A stretch of 64,000 nucleotides of DNA from Siderastrea radians (lineage: Eukaryota; Cnidaria; Anthozoa; Scleractinia; Rhizangiidae): NCBI GenBank assembly GCA_964017195.1, contig OZ024895.1, forward strand, positions 28,775,375 to 28,839,374, in the 5' to 3' direction. The notes beneath the pieces were generated by a model that did no database searches, was not told where the DNA came from, and saw only the letters and a program-made list of their open reading frames with translations. Positions 23,101 to 38,100 of this stretch are shown here, piece after piece (within the stretch, counting starts at the first letter, position 1; the number at the start of each line of letters is the position of its first letter). The position numbers and the translations under genes were made by a program.

Positions 23101-26100
23101 TCTGGATTTCTGAAATGTTTCCAAGTTGCATTTTAAAGAAGTTACGGTACGGCGAGCGAATAAATTAATTCTTACGTAAACACCCCAAGCCACGTAGGTA
23201 AATGCAAGAATTACGTAAAAATTACGAAACCGTGGTTTCCGCTACGCCGGGTACAATGTGTGTCGTGCTAAGCTGTTTAAAACTATACCCATAAACAATG
23301 AATCTGATTATTTCTTTACTAAGGGAAAAAAGTAAAATGTCTGTTTACTTTTCTGTGACAAGAAACGCAAATGGGGTCAAAACACTTTACAACAATTACT
23401 TGTCTTGATTAATGAGAAATCGTTGAAAAACTGAAAAGCAAATTACTCATTCATAGTTGATACAAGTGATCCAAGAAAACTACGAGATGTACGTAATGTC
23501 TCAAAGAAATGAAAGGGAAAAAGTCAAATTGTCACAGGTTATTCTTAAATACATAATAAAGTGGTATATAGAGGAAAAAGTCTCATGGATATAACCAAAA
23601 CTACCATGACGTGAGCTAAAACCGTGACAGGCGGAAACCCTTCAAAATCGGTCACCCATGGCAACAAAACAGACAATTTAAATAACGGAAACACGCCACG
23701 AGGTCTTTTTATTAACAAGAACTCAAAAAACACGTCATAGACTCCATAACGCTTTTTACGGTCATTGAAAAGCTACGCGGGATTGCAAAATTAGTTAGTT
23801 TTTTACCTGGTTCACAAGTTATATCTTACCAGAATAGGTATTAAACAAAACTGACACAAACATCATTGCTACGCTCAGAAAAGAAAGAGAAATGGTCGCT
23901 TAATTTTAAGGGCGTTAGATTCTAAAGAAACTGTGGTGTTGCGTCGGTGGGAAAGTGAAACACAGAAAGCTGGATTTGTTAACTAAGTAGCCGTTTGAAA
24001 GAGCGAAGGGCTAACTCTCGAAACGTCAGCTTTACCTAGGCCAGTTTACCTGATCAGTTGATAAATTCAATGGTTTTGCTTATTTTTAAGGTTTCAGAAA
24101 GCACCTCTGACTGAGAACCTGAGTCAAAAAGGATTTCATCAAGGTGATCGCTTAACTTCACCCTTTTCACATCGCCAAACACTGAGCCAAACATTGACTC
24201 AGTGTATGACATACTTAAGTGTGACCATTAAATGAAAGCTCCTGAGAAGTACTTTCCTGGGGTAACCTTTACGATGCCGTACAGGCATAGTAAAGACTCC
24301 AGCTTTAGAGGCTGTGGATGAAATCACAAAGCGTGACTCTCCAAATGAAGGCTACTGAGTAGTACTTTACTGTGGTGCTGTTTATCAAACAGATTCGAAG
24401 GAAGCCGTAAGGCTGGGAATTTGGATGTGTAGTGGCTCCGTTCGGCAACGACTTGTGTCTACTTGTGGTTAGTTGCGATGTCTTGGGTCAACTTTGATCA
24501 CGAACACAAAACTCACACGTAATTTTGTACAAGTTTTTCACCGTCCGGAGGCCCAGCGCAAGTAGACATCATATGGCCTATGTATTGTTTTCTTTACTAC
24601 GCAAGGATGCACTGGAATGGCTGTTTGCGACTCGTGAGCATCTATTTGTGAGACGGTTAGACCACCGACTGCAACTGTGTATTGAAGTTCACATTTTCCA
24701 AACTTGTGTTGACTTGCGGCTTCGTTTGGCTAGAACTTAGGCCATACTGCAAAACGTTTCTTCACGACAGTAAATGTACGGTTACAATACCTCGAGCGAG
24801 AGTTCGTCCACAGCCTGAGCAGTATATCGTTTGATCACGTGAGCAGCTGCTATTCCAGGCACGTTGATTGGTGATTCGTCTGTCAACAACATGTGGTTTC
24901 CATGGTTATCAAGCTAAGAGCAAAGAAATTGCAGAGCAAGAAATATTAGATTTTGATATCAACACCGGCGTTAAGACTTGTAACCATAAACGCATCGTAC
25001 TGAAAGCAAATACTGAACACTATACAATATTTGTTACTCGATAATTGAATAATTGCCATGATAAATTGCTTGATATTTCTTTTGGCGTTCAACATGTTGG
25101 AACGCTGTTTATTGTACTAGATCCTGGATTATATGCAATAATCCGTTCAATACCGTTGAACATGTTGAATGGCGGCCTATAGTAATACAGTTCCAAATTT
25201 CTTGAACAGCGAGTCGCAACAATACATGTTGAAGCGTATGGAGGATTTTAGAACGGTTTCCAATTGAGTGTCCAAAGAAAATGGCTAATACTTTGCTAGG
25301 TAATTGGTTTACAGGTTCAATTCTTCAACCAATTAGAAGTAAAACCAATCGTGTTTTTGTCGCACGGATTTTCCCGCGCTTGGCACTCGTTACATGTAGT
25401 TGGTTCGAGTTCTGATTGGTTGACTGGGTAATCTGTGTTTGCTGTGATTGGCCAGGGCAATTACTTTGGTTTTGGTTTTACAACACTGATTTAAAAGGCG
25501 CTCTCTAAAAGAAAAAGAAAAAAAAAGGAAAAGAGATAAAAAAAAAAACTGTGTCGAGTGGAAGCGCGGTGGTGTAGTGGTCAGCGCACTGAGCTTTCAA
25601 ACGGAAGTTCAGAGAGTCAGTGTTTCAATGTTAGGTTGATCTGTGTGTTGTCGTGTTGTTCCCTTAGACAAGAAACTTTACACTATATTACCTCTCTCTA
25701 CCCAGGTGTATAATAGTCTGCTACCCAGACTACCCCCCCCCCCCGGGGGTCATTTGTCTGCGTCGGGTAGGGTTTATAACTGGTGAACGACAAAAAATGC
25801 TGGGGGTAGCATCTTATCCTAAGGGGGGAGGGGGGAGTGGCAGGGTGGTACTGCTCTCAGTTGCCTCATCCTACAGAGACAAAGTTAACTCCGGCCGTTC
25901 GGGTCACCCTGGTCCAAAGTGCGACTTCCACATCTTTTTAAATTTAGGATGTGATTACTTTAGGATATAAGAAGTCGTGTCTGATCCCACCTAGACTCCT
26001 AAACAGGCCTTGTTTAACGCGCAACTCACCTCAAACCAGTTGAGAACAGCACTACAGTTCATGGCATCATCAGCCAGCTGACACAATCGAGCCAGGTACC

Positions 26101-29100
26101 CCTGTAGTAGCTGACGGCATTCCTACAAAACAGCAACATTTCAAGCCTTAAGTAAAAGGACCCCCCCCCCACCCCTGCGCGTTCCCCCAAATGCAACTCG
26201 CCAATTTCATATCTTAAAACCGCGTAAATCCGAGCAACGACCCGCACCTTTTACAGTCGCAAACTTTTATCTTCTTATAAATCTACCCCGTACATACGAT
26301 TACTTGATATGTCTTGTTGCTCCAATGATAAAATCAAAACTATCTTTTAAACTGTATTTGGTAGCCAGGTACGAAGACTTTTCGCCTTCTATTTTTATGT
26401 TTCCTTCCTCTGTTGTCGTTGTTCTTTATTTCTACTTCCTTTTAAGCCTAACACGTCAGTACGACCAAAGCTGGTAAAGTCAGTCATCACATTTCTCAAG
26501 GCTAAATACCAACGCATGGTTGCCATGGTTGTCAGATATCAGGTTTCAAAATTCTCTGACTTTTTTCTGATTAAAGTTAAAATTCCCACACAAATCACAG
26601 AGAGTGGCGACCTGCAACCTCCCGGCTTATAACCAACCATCCTTTCAACCTGTTTTGTTATTGACAACGACAGCTTGCATAGTTCATTCAGCAAAAAACC
26701 ATCGTCAAGATGACAGTGACCAGAATTTTTTCTCAGCCTCTGGTATAAATAAACCATCACTGTTCAGGTATCAGTTGTCCCTGACTCAAAAAAACAATTC
26801 CCTGACTTTTCCCCAATCGTGAGGAATTTTAGTTTTCCCTGACCGTTTCCTGACCTGTGGCAGCCCTGCAACACAGTCGCAACACAACGCAACGCAACGC
26901 AACGCAACAGAACAACGCAACGCAACAGAACAACACAACACACAACACAACACAACACGAAACAACACAACACAACACTACACAACTCAACACAACACAA
27001 CACTACACAACTCAACACAACACAACGCAACACAACACAACTCGACATAACACAACACAACACAACACACAACACAACAACAACACAACACAACACAACA
27101 CAACACAACACAACACACCAACACAACACAACAACACAACACAACACAACAACACAACACAACACAACACACCAACACAACACAACACAACACAACACAA
27201 CACAGCACAACACAACACAACAACACACAACACAACACAACAACACACAACACAACACAACACAGCGCAACACAACACACAAACACAACACAACACAACA
27301 CAACAACACAACAACACAACACAGCACACAACACAACACAACACAACACCACAACAACACACAACACAACACGACACTTGTAACACAACACAACACAACA
27401 CAACACACAAACACAACACAACACAACAACACAACACAACACAACACACCAACACAACACAACACACCAACACAACACAACACAACACAACACAACACAA
27501 CACAACACAACACAACACAACACAACACAACACAACACAACACAACACAACAACACACAACACAACACAACACAACACAACACAACACAACGCAGTCACA
27601 TTCAGAGCAGTTATGTTAATCTAGTGACAAGCCAAAGAATAAACTTACATGGGTCCTGACATATTCATCAGTGTCCGGCACGCGTGCAAGTGATTTTAGT
27701 TTACTGTGAAATCTGTCAAAAAGGCATCTGAAAAATACATTCCTCCTTATCAACCTTCAATTAATAACAGAATAACAATTATCTCTTACATACAGTTACT
27801 GGACGTACATTTGACAACTGTTCTATAAAGGTGCCCTCGATTGGGGGGGGGGGGGGGAGGTGTACTCAATAAAGTTTTATTCGGGCTCGTGTGACCATGG
27901 TATTTTACAGTGCTTGGGATTTAAAATCGTATGATTTCATAAAAAGGAATTCAATAATTACAAGACGGTTTTTGAAAGCAATTCGGATGAGGGCAATGTG
28001 ATCATTTGATCATTTCCCACTTCAAAACGCCAATCAGCTTGCACTTCTTTAACTTATCAATAGCTGAACATGACCCGGATTAAAAGTGACTTTGGAATCA
28101 AAGGACTCCCAATCATAATGGTTCAGTTTTGTTCAAAATTACCCTGTTGTTTTCGGCAATTATCATAAGTAAGTGTATTTGGATAATTGGAAACTGATTG
28201 CAGATTGAAAAATTTAGGTCACTTTTTAATTCCGTCCTTTTTTTTAAATTCCGTCTTCGATTCCTTTTGCTGTTTTAGGAGCTTTTTGTGTACTAGAAAA
28301 GGTGGTTACTTTTAAGTTTCAGCACAACTTTAACGAAAAAAAAAAACTGCATATCTCCGATATCCCCACGATGCCGCACCTTTAAGGTTTAATGGCAGCT
28401 TTTTGTCGTACTGCTCAATCCAATGTCCAAAGGAGAAAAAAAACTATGTAATGATACCGTAGTTTTAGTCTCACTCTATTTTCGAGTTTTCGTGATTCCA
28501 AGCCAGACGGAACTAACTGTTCACGTTTAAGTATGTGCAGTATATTGCCCGCGTCTCATTTTTGTTTGAATAATCTAATATTGCTACTGACTGCTTTCAG
28601 CATAATAATTTGCCGCAATGTGAGGTTGCTCTTATTAAAAAAAAATACAGTTGAATCGCTCTGATCGTCAACTCTGATAAGTGGCCAACTACATGAAATC
28701 CAGTTTGAATCAAGTCTCGGTTAAACAGTGTATTAAGAATCTCTGGTAATAAAAAGGCCATCTTCAAGGGTTTTCCGTTTAAACCAGTACACAGAATTTA
28801 AATCTTATGTAAGCGACGTCTGTCTTGAGCGACCACCTTCATGAAATCCCGTTTGATTCAGTTCTCGGTCAAACAGAATGATTATTTCTAATTGATCTCT
28901 AGTGAGCGACCAACAATCTTTAGCGGCCACCCTTATAAAATCCAACTTGAATTTGTTCTCAGTTAGATGACGTATTTCACATCTCTCCGGCGTAGTCAAT
29001 CATTTCAGTTTCCTGCCGTGATCAAATTCCCTCACTATGTTTAATCCACTATTTTCTTTTGCATATTCTTTTTTGTCTTACTGTTGTTATTCATATCGAC

Positions 29101-32100
29101 TTCAAACAACAATAAATAGACCTAATAAAATTCCGAGCGGTGCCAAACTCTGCCTTTTTAAGACCAGCAGAGGGAAGGAAAAAGGCTAAAAGTAGGCAGT
29201 CAAGAAACGAAAGCGGAACAAACGGAGGACACGAAGACAAACCGGCTCATTTATTTTTCTATACTTTAATTTCAGAGGCAAAGTTCGAAACGGAAAAATC
29301 CATATTTCTCCGTCCAAACTACTGAAAAGTTAACAGCAGAACAGGAAATAAGTGCTCAATAGCTTTCATTGAACGCTCACACTTCACAATTCCATCCACA
29401 GACTCAAACGTTGAAGCCACCATGAACAGCATAATAAAGAGCATCACAAGAAAGAATTGCTTAATGTCTTTCATTAGAATGGTCACACTGTAGGATTTCA
29501 TTCACAGACTCAAAATATAGAACCACCTTGTACAGCATAATAAACAGCACCACAGGAAAGTACTGCTCAGTAGCTTTCATTTGAATGGTCACACTTTAGG
29601 CTTTCATCCACTGACTCAGTTAGAACCACCTTGTACAGCATAACAAACAGCACCACAGGAAAGTACTGCTCAGTAGCTTTCATTTGAATGGTCACACTTT
29701 AGGATTTCATTCACAGACTCAAAAGTTAGAACCACCTTGTACAGCACAATAAACAGCACGTCTCAATATCTTTTATTTGAAGTCACACTTTAGGATTTAC
29801 GCCACGCCAATTGCCTGATTCTGCTGTCACGATTGATTTCACTTCATCTTGTACGAATTTCATCTAAATATTTGTCTTTAATGTCAGTAAATAAAAACAA
29901 TAATAACAAAAACATGGTGGTTATATCATTAGCAGAAAACCTTCTTAACTAATACTACATCGTTTTCACTTCAAAGAGATCATGCCTAATTAACAAAAAC
30001 TTATATTTGTGCTAACAACAAAAATATTGAAAGACTAATGTGACTGATTGTCATGCATTTTGTTGTAAATTAAAATAAAGCTTCTTTAAACCTTTCAACC
30101 TACTAGCTAGAATCAAACTTAGCTACGGTCACGTGATGTGGTTCTAACATAGAATCAAAATCCTGAAGCATGAGGTCCTATTCAAATGAAAGCTATTGAG
30201 CAGAATTAGGATTTTCCTATGACACCGTTTATTATGCTGTGCAAGGTCGTTCCAACTTTTGAAACTGTGAATAAAATGCTGAAGTTTACATGTGGCGATT
30301 GAAATGGACGCTGTTGAGCACTACTTTATTATGGCTTGTTCGGTCTTAATTTTTAATCTGTGAATTTGTGGATAAAATTCAAAAGTATGACAAGTCTGAG
30401 AAGGACTGTCCTGTTTAGCTGTTCGTTTTGGGCCTTTTCCTCAAGCAGAAAGTGTACAAAATTTTGCTAACTTTACACTCCTAGTACTCGGAGACGCAAT
30501 TACTAAAATATGGTAAAAGATAAGGCTGTAAGAAGGTATTAATATATAGCACTGAGACATACCTGTGTATTTCTCGGTCGAGAAGTCGAAAATTACCAAT
30601 AGTTCGCGTCAAAACCCACGATTTTCCGCGACAAATTACGTTTATCTGCAATAAGATTTACACATTTCGCTATCAGATTCCGTTCTACGAGAAATAACAC
30701 CGAATTACAATAAAATTTGTTTTTCGATGTAGCAGGACAACGCAAGAACGCGCATTAGGCGGCGAAATGATGGGTGATATTGCATTTGGAGTAAGTCATG
30801 CACTGAGGGCAAGCCTTTGAAATTGAAACAAAACAATTTCTCAGGTTTTTACGTTTGAAAATGATTCTCTCGTGGGTGAATACGTTATTGTCTGTGAGGC
30901 AATAAACGCCAATATCACACCCAATATAACAGTAGTTAAAAAGTCAATTACTTGGGAGTTTTGAATATTCAGTCATGCGTGTTGTTTCAAACTGCACTAA
31001 CGAAACATTTAAGTTTGGCTCACTTGAAAATCTTATTCGTTCGAAAAAATTTGAACCTTTTGTCTCATGTTAAGAGTACGTAAGAGTCGCGACGTGTTCT
31101 TCTCTATCCTTGAATGCAACCTCTTTTTCAAGCTTCACTGTGATTGGTTGATGAATTTGAAGTTAGAGCCAGTTTCTCAAAATTCGTTAAAAGCATGCTC
31201 ACGTCAGACATAATTCTAATCAGATGAATTTTACTGTTTGGGCTTATTGCCACCCATGTTCGAACCACAATTTCATTAGGACTCAACATTGATTGAACAG
31301 AATTAAATGTGAACACGACTTGAGCCTGTTTTATCCCTCAGAATGAGAGCAGTGAAAGTAAGTACGCGTGACAAAAACAAACAAACAAACAAAAATAAAA
31401 ACAACAACAACAACACTGGAGAGCTAATAACCTGTGCTCTTTTTAGGGAATTTTAACGCTCACAATATTCTTTATTCTATTGTAAGATAAGCTTCATCGG
31501 TATTTATCCAATTGATACACCCTGCATCTGTCCAATTCATTTCCTTTCCACAGAAATTTTCCTTATACAGTCAGCCAGATGGCTTCATCGTAACCTGTGT
31601 AGAAAGCATTTTCGAGCCTCTAAAATGCTTTTTCTGCACGTATCAATGTTCTCTTTTTTGCCGCAGACGTTTTCATCGTCAACGCGAACTTTCTATCATC
31701 TCAGGTTTGTATTTGCGACCCTATTTTCCATATGTATAATCCAGTATGCGCAAACGGATTTTGCCAGGTCGTAAAAAGACGCGAAAACCGAAGATAGAAA
31801 ATTTTCTATCTTTGCGTTTTGTTTGCGTTCATTGGCGATTCGTCGGGAATTAACGTAAAAAGTGTATGCAAACTGTTTGCTATTAAGCCATGGTAAACTG
31901 TTTGCGATGCAGTTACACGCATATGGAAAACAGGCTTGAGGATCCTCCCTCCCTCGCCAAAAAACAAAAAACAACAACAACAAACCATCAGCTGTACAAA
32001 CAAACAAGAGCCAAACAACGATAGCTCTGCTTTGGTAAAATTGAAAAATTTGGAATTATCAACTGAGTTGATAAGGTAAATTACCACCGTAGAGAAATTG

Positions 32101-35100
32101 AAAGCTGACGTTTCCAGCGTTAGCTGTTTCGACCGTGGATTCGCTCTGACGAAGGGCTAAACTCGAAACGTTAGCTTTCAATTTCTCTACAGTGGCCAAT
32201 TTACCTTATCATGTCAGTTGATCAATCCAAAATTTTGTTTTTTTCCCTACCGATGCAGCACCACAATTTCTTTAGAAACTAAGCCCCATATTTATTTGGT
32301 AAAATTGGTTTTCATATTATTCAAAAGTCAATTAAACCAGGTTTGAAGGAAGGAAAAGGGAGGTCCTGGACCTTCAGGACCGTGCCATTACTGCTATCAG
32401 CCAAACCTCCGCCTTGACCAGTTAGCAACCGTTCGTCTCGAGCTTTTACTTACCAATATAACGCCTTCCTCTTCATGACCGTTATGGTATCGCTTTTCTC
32501 CTCCTCCTCTGCCTTCATAAAGACCAAACTTTGAAAGAAAAAAAGTTGAGTGATTATCCGAAAACCCCGCTATCACAAACCTCTCGCTTTACTTTTATCA
32601 TTATTTACTGTTGTACAAATATTATTGTACAGGGAGAAAATAGAGTCACGAACAGGGGTGTGTGGAGACACCAAATTCCTCTTCAACCGTTTAACTTGAG
32701 TGAGAGTTTGGAGCTAAGGAGATCTTGAACGGAATTTTAGCTACAAATGTAAACATTTTGCTCCACCTATTGTACAACGGAGTACTTAAAGAACACGAGA
32801 TTTTATTTTGTTTTGTGAAGATTTAAAACGATTTTGAGTTTTCCTGACACCTTCGGTGCGACGAGATACAACGTTTTCTTTGGGAGAAATCCTTGAACCT
32901 CGTAAACGAAAAATTCGCGAAAACTTTATTTCCAAGTTTAGATTTTGTATTACTAAACTTATTCTACATTGTATTTTGGAGAGCATGACAAAATCTTACT
33001 TCTCATCACTAAGTGAGTTAGTTTTTTCCCAGGTCGTCAAATTTTCACGGTGTATGCTAAACTTTGATGTCACAACAATTTCAGGTAATAAGGTAACTTA
33101 CTTAAGTTTGTACATAAAATAATTAGTGGCCATTTTTAATTCTTGCTTTCTTGAGTATTTTGGTGACCGTTTTAGAAATGTTAATGTTACTGAAGAGAAT
33201 TAGATTGGAGTCACTGTTGGAAATCAAGTATATCTTACCTTGACATTTTCACCAAGATCAACAAAGTCATAGTGAAAATGCGGCATGTCTTCTACTCTTG
33301 GAAAACGAGAATTTCCACTGCAACGACTGCATGTAATTGAAACAAAAAAGGTAAAAATATATGATAGGAAAATTCTTTACAGTTAGCGCCGTTTTCGTCT
33401 AAAGCCAAGTAACAACAAACATGATCTAATTGGGTATCAAACGAAACCTGTTTTGTCATCGAACACTTGAGGTTTGACAGGCCGTTACGTGCCCTTTGGA
33501 GCTAAAAGTAGTTAGTTAGGATGAAGTCTTCAGTGAAACTGTGCTGAACTGTTGTTAACTTACAGTAAATCGTTTTAATGTTGATAATTACATGTAACAC
33601 AATGGTGGACAGTTACAGCTGCAAAAGTTTAACAAGTGCAGATTCAGACCTCAAATGTTTTTTTCTTCCATGACATGGCCATGCTTACATGAAAACGACA
33701 GTACTTAGAAGTCCCACATAAATGGTATTTCCTCAAAAACTTACCAGGTGAATTTCGAAAGAGGTGGTTTTTCAAGGCAAGCGATTATCCAAAGTGCATT
33801 TTTTGGGAAATAATCGTAAAAACTCTACCAAAAAGGAGGTAATTATTTGATGGGGGTGGGGGAGGAGGCAGACGATTTTACTGGGGAAACCTTATTATTT
33901 AAGGAAATACAGCAGTTGTTTTGGACGTCAGATCTCACTGACATCTAGTTAAAACTAACTGAAAGGCTGTCCCTCAATGCACTAAACAACACAACGTGAT
34001 GTTATATCAGAAAGTGTTTATCAGGGTATTGAATCGCCTGTCAATCATGGGGAATCTCAAGATCTCAGTGTTCAAGATACAAAATGATGCAACACCTTTG
34101 GATATTGAGAATCCAGAGCCTTCTGACAGTTGGAATATAACATGAAAAAGGCAAGGCTGAGAAATGTAATGGTCGTTGTAAAACCAAGTTTTGGTTAATT
34201 ACAAAGCAATGATAAAATGAAAGCTGCTTAATTGCGACACATAATCTTCACAACTACAGTATGACTCTGGAATAGAGTTGAAATATTGTACATTTTAACT
34301 TCATCTTGTAATAAGCCAAAACTTGGTTTAAAAAGATGATTAATTTTCTCGGCCTTGTCTTGAAGCTTGGTATCACAACGTTTAAGACCATCTTAGAGTT
34401 TGTGATGTAAAAGTCAGCTGTGTTTGTGTAAAATCCAGTTTCACCACATTCTCTCCACAAAACACACCCTAGGTCAAATGTCAGCACTGCCTAAATTGGT
34501 GATGTAAAAGTCAGCTATGTGTACATGAAAAGTCCACTTTTGTCAAATTCTTTCCAAAAAACACAATGTCAGTCGATGAAAAATGCTAGCAATGCCTAGA
34601 ATGAAGATGTAAAAGGGGGCTAGATGAACACGTTTAATATAATACATCTCTGCATTTCTTCAACAGCACGTACACCCAATGTATGATGTGGCATGACATC
34701 GCAAAGTGAATTGCATGCACAGTAAGGATGCACAGAAACAATTAGCGTGAATGTCCTTAACATGCTGACAAGAAATACCTGATGATTTTCTTGTAGGCTC
34801 CATATCCCCCAGCACTCTCACCATAAAAATAATCAGCCTGGGAAGAAAGAAAAAAACTGATTAACAAAAAGACATCACCGGGCCTTACACCAAAAAGGTA
34901 ATATTTTCCAATGAGAAAATTAACTCTGCATTGACGAAAAGGTGACTGTTAGTGTCAGGTCCTATCCTGTGAAACAAGAGTAAAGAGGCATGTTGCATTC
35001 ATGTGAGAAGGTTTCAATTCAATGGTCTGAAGGACGGTGACTCCTTTTGTTACTGCACATACTTTCTACACATCTCAGGATAGTCTGCGAAACTTCATTT

Positions 35101-38100
35101 TTTATGGACGGTTCCTACTAATACAAAGGGAAAAGCAGATCTCAGCAAGGGCTGTTGGAACGAAAAGAGAAAATAATTGGGGCTAACAAAATATTCTCCA
35201 GAGAAAATTGAGTTTAAATCTAAAGAGAAAATGCCACATTGTTCTGTATTTTAAAGCTTTTTAGAATTATGGCTGCTTGAAAATTAACTCTGAAAAATGC
35301 GTGGTCACCCACAATTTTCTTTTTGGATCTCAATAGCCCTTGCTAAGTTCTGTTTTTCCCTATGGTCATAACCAGTGCAAAAATACCTCTGTATAAGAAG
35401 GCACCATCCTCAAAAACACTTTCTTTTTGTAGATTTTCTGAATAAGTTGCTTGCTTAAATGCTCTTACAATGTACAAGACTAAGATTGTGTTCTGTTTCA
35501 CAACGTGATGAAATCACTGACAAGTACCGGTAATAAGCAAACAAATGTCAGTAGATCTGTGAAATTACATTTACCTTGTTTTCCACTGGTGATGTCTTTT
35601 CAAACTTAACGCTTTTCCTTTCTGTTCCATTAGAGCCCAAAGAAAGTCTTAATGATCTAGAGTTCCTGTGAAAAGAAAATTAAAATGTGAATCTTCAAAA
35701 AGGCAATTATGTAAAGCAATTCAATTTTGCCCTATGTATAGATTACAACATTGAGCAAAATATTGGCTCACATTCAAGTTATATCACCATATTCACAGGA
35801 GAGGGTGATAGGGAGTGTGGGAAAGTTTGGTAAATTGGGCAGCATTTCAGGGTGAATTGTGTGGCAAAAAAAGCCAATTGTCAAGCAAATTGTGCATTTA
35901 TTTTTAGTTCATTTGAACCTAACTTTTTCATTTGGAAGTTACATGAGACTCAAACTACTCCACCAGGCATTTACAACATAAAAATGTTCAATATTTCACT
36001 TCTTTTTTTTCTCGCACTGTAAATATGAAAGTGATCCCTAAATTCACAGACAAAAGAGTCCAGGCCAGTTCCTTCACTTGCAATCCTTTGCCTGGTTACT
36101 AAGACTCTTAAGAAATTTAAAATATGCTATTTGTTCTCTTATGTTTATCTGTTCTTCTATTAGGTAGTAGACAAGACATTCACACCATTTCAAAGCCAAA
36201 ATTTCATGAAGGGCTCTGGAATGTTCTCTCCAGTTTGAACAATGACAGGCTTTCAATACGATATATGTTAGGGTACATACTTAGTCAGGCAAAGATGTAG
36301 GCACAGCAAGGATTATAGACACAGGGTTTTTGCACAAAGGCATAAAATATTTCCTTTTAAAAGAGTTAACAAAATGTAATGGAACGGTGCTAGGGATTTT
36401 AAGATTTTCATCACATTTAGCAGGTGAAATGTATTTGAATAGATGGTCCAAATAACTGGATATTGGCTTTTGAAAAAAGCCTGTATTTGCAGATATTCAC
36501 GACAAGATGGTTAATATTAATTTAATAAGCCATTCTGTCATTTGCAGATATTTCCCGTCATCATGTCACAGTACCTAACTAGATATGACACAGCAGACAT
36601 TTGATAAAAATCCCTACTATCTGAGAATACGACAAATGAAAATTGTTAGAAATAAATAATTATTTGTCAGAAAATAGATATCATCCCCAGGTGAAAGACT
36701 ATGAACAACAAATTACTGTTGAAAATATCCATGGATATTAAGTATTACTGCGTAAAAAAGCCTTCAGTTTTTTTGGTTCTAAGGATCACTCCTATTAACT
36801 ATAATACACTGTACACTGTAGTCTGAGAAAATTCTTTAAAATCAACTTATTACAGAATAATTATTTTAAGGGGCGATTTAATGGCGAGTGACACTTTTGC
36901 TTAAGACTGTAATGTATGTGTCTTTTTGGCATGTGCTGGTCAAATCATTGAAAAAATCCTAAACAACTGACATCATTTATAACTGGCTACGACTGTCATA
37001 ATGTACATGTAAACTTTCAAACACGTTTCAAAATCCTCACAACAGTTTTCATGCAGTGCGTGGCAATCAAGAACAAGTTGTAGCACTGATTTACTGGAAA
37101 CAACTAGTCTTGCAGGCTATTTGTCAGCATGTTGCACACCATGACCAGATAGCAAGCGGGTTCTACTGTACCACTTTACGCAGTTGCGAAAGTGTCATAA
37201 TCCATCAAGTATAGGGCTCTTTGTTTGTCATCTCCTCCTAATGGAGAACTAGTCACCTTGTCATCACTAATATTTGGAGGACCAATTTCCTTTGCTACAA
37301 TATTATCAATGTGCGCTTTACCATCGTGTTTATGCACTAGAATTAATTTATTTTTGTCTGTGTGCGCTAATACAGAAAGGGAATCGTTCTTCAATTTCCC
37401 TAAAAAAATTTGCTTTTTACTTAGCCTTCAAAAGCTATTCTACAGGGCTGGCCTGATCTCAAGTCGACAAGAATTGCTGAATTAGGTCAGTTTTTTCCCA
37501 TTCTCGGATCTCAAGGAGAAGATGGACTCCTGGTAGACAGCAGTAGTCAAAATTTTGAAAGGAAATCTGGCAAATTCATCAGATGTCTTCAAATGTACAC
37601 AGGGACATTCTAAGTATTCACCGTGCGATATCCACAAGTTTAAACAGATGTTTTCTGATTTCACATTGGTTTTAAAACTGGAGCAGCAGTTGTTTCTTTC
37701 ATCCATCCAGGTACAGCATGTTTGTATTAGGCCATGGATGTTCTAGGACGTCCAATTCAGATATTTGTTCAGAGACGTTTTTAATAAGATTGACAATCAC
37801 ACCGTTAAGAATAGTGAGGACACCAGGTAAGTCCAAGCAGTTTCATTTTACTGCTATTGCATACAATCTCTTAGCTCTAATATATGTGGCCAGGATAGCT
37901 TAATCACATAAACCAGATGTGCAAAAGAATATCAGCTAGCTATAGCTTCACTGGTTATATCAATTTGTGCAACCGGGATTCGAGCTAATTGCTTTACATG
38001 TATGTTTTAAAATCAGTTGATTCTGTGAGCTTAGCTGATGTGCTGAGATCTCAGCAAAATGAGTTTCCCTGTCAAGCTGGCTATTGACGTCCTGCTCACA

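Noticed and set aside
26764..27624. Open frames of 195-274 codons on both strands (Cys-Val-Leu and Thr-Gln-His-Asn repeats)
   Set aside because: Read-through of the CACAA array, which lacks stop codons in several frames.
37482..37706. Minus-strand frame MDERNNCCSSFKTNV..., possible alternative 5' exon of the RhoGAP gene
   Set aside because: No donor at its end that leaves the single base required by exon 2; kept only as something to check against cDNA.
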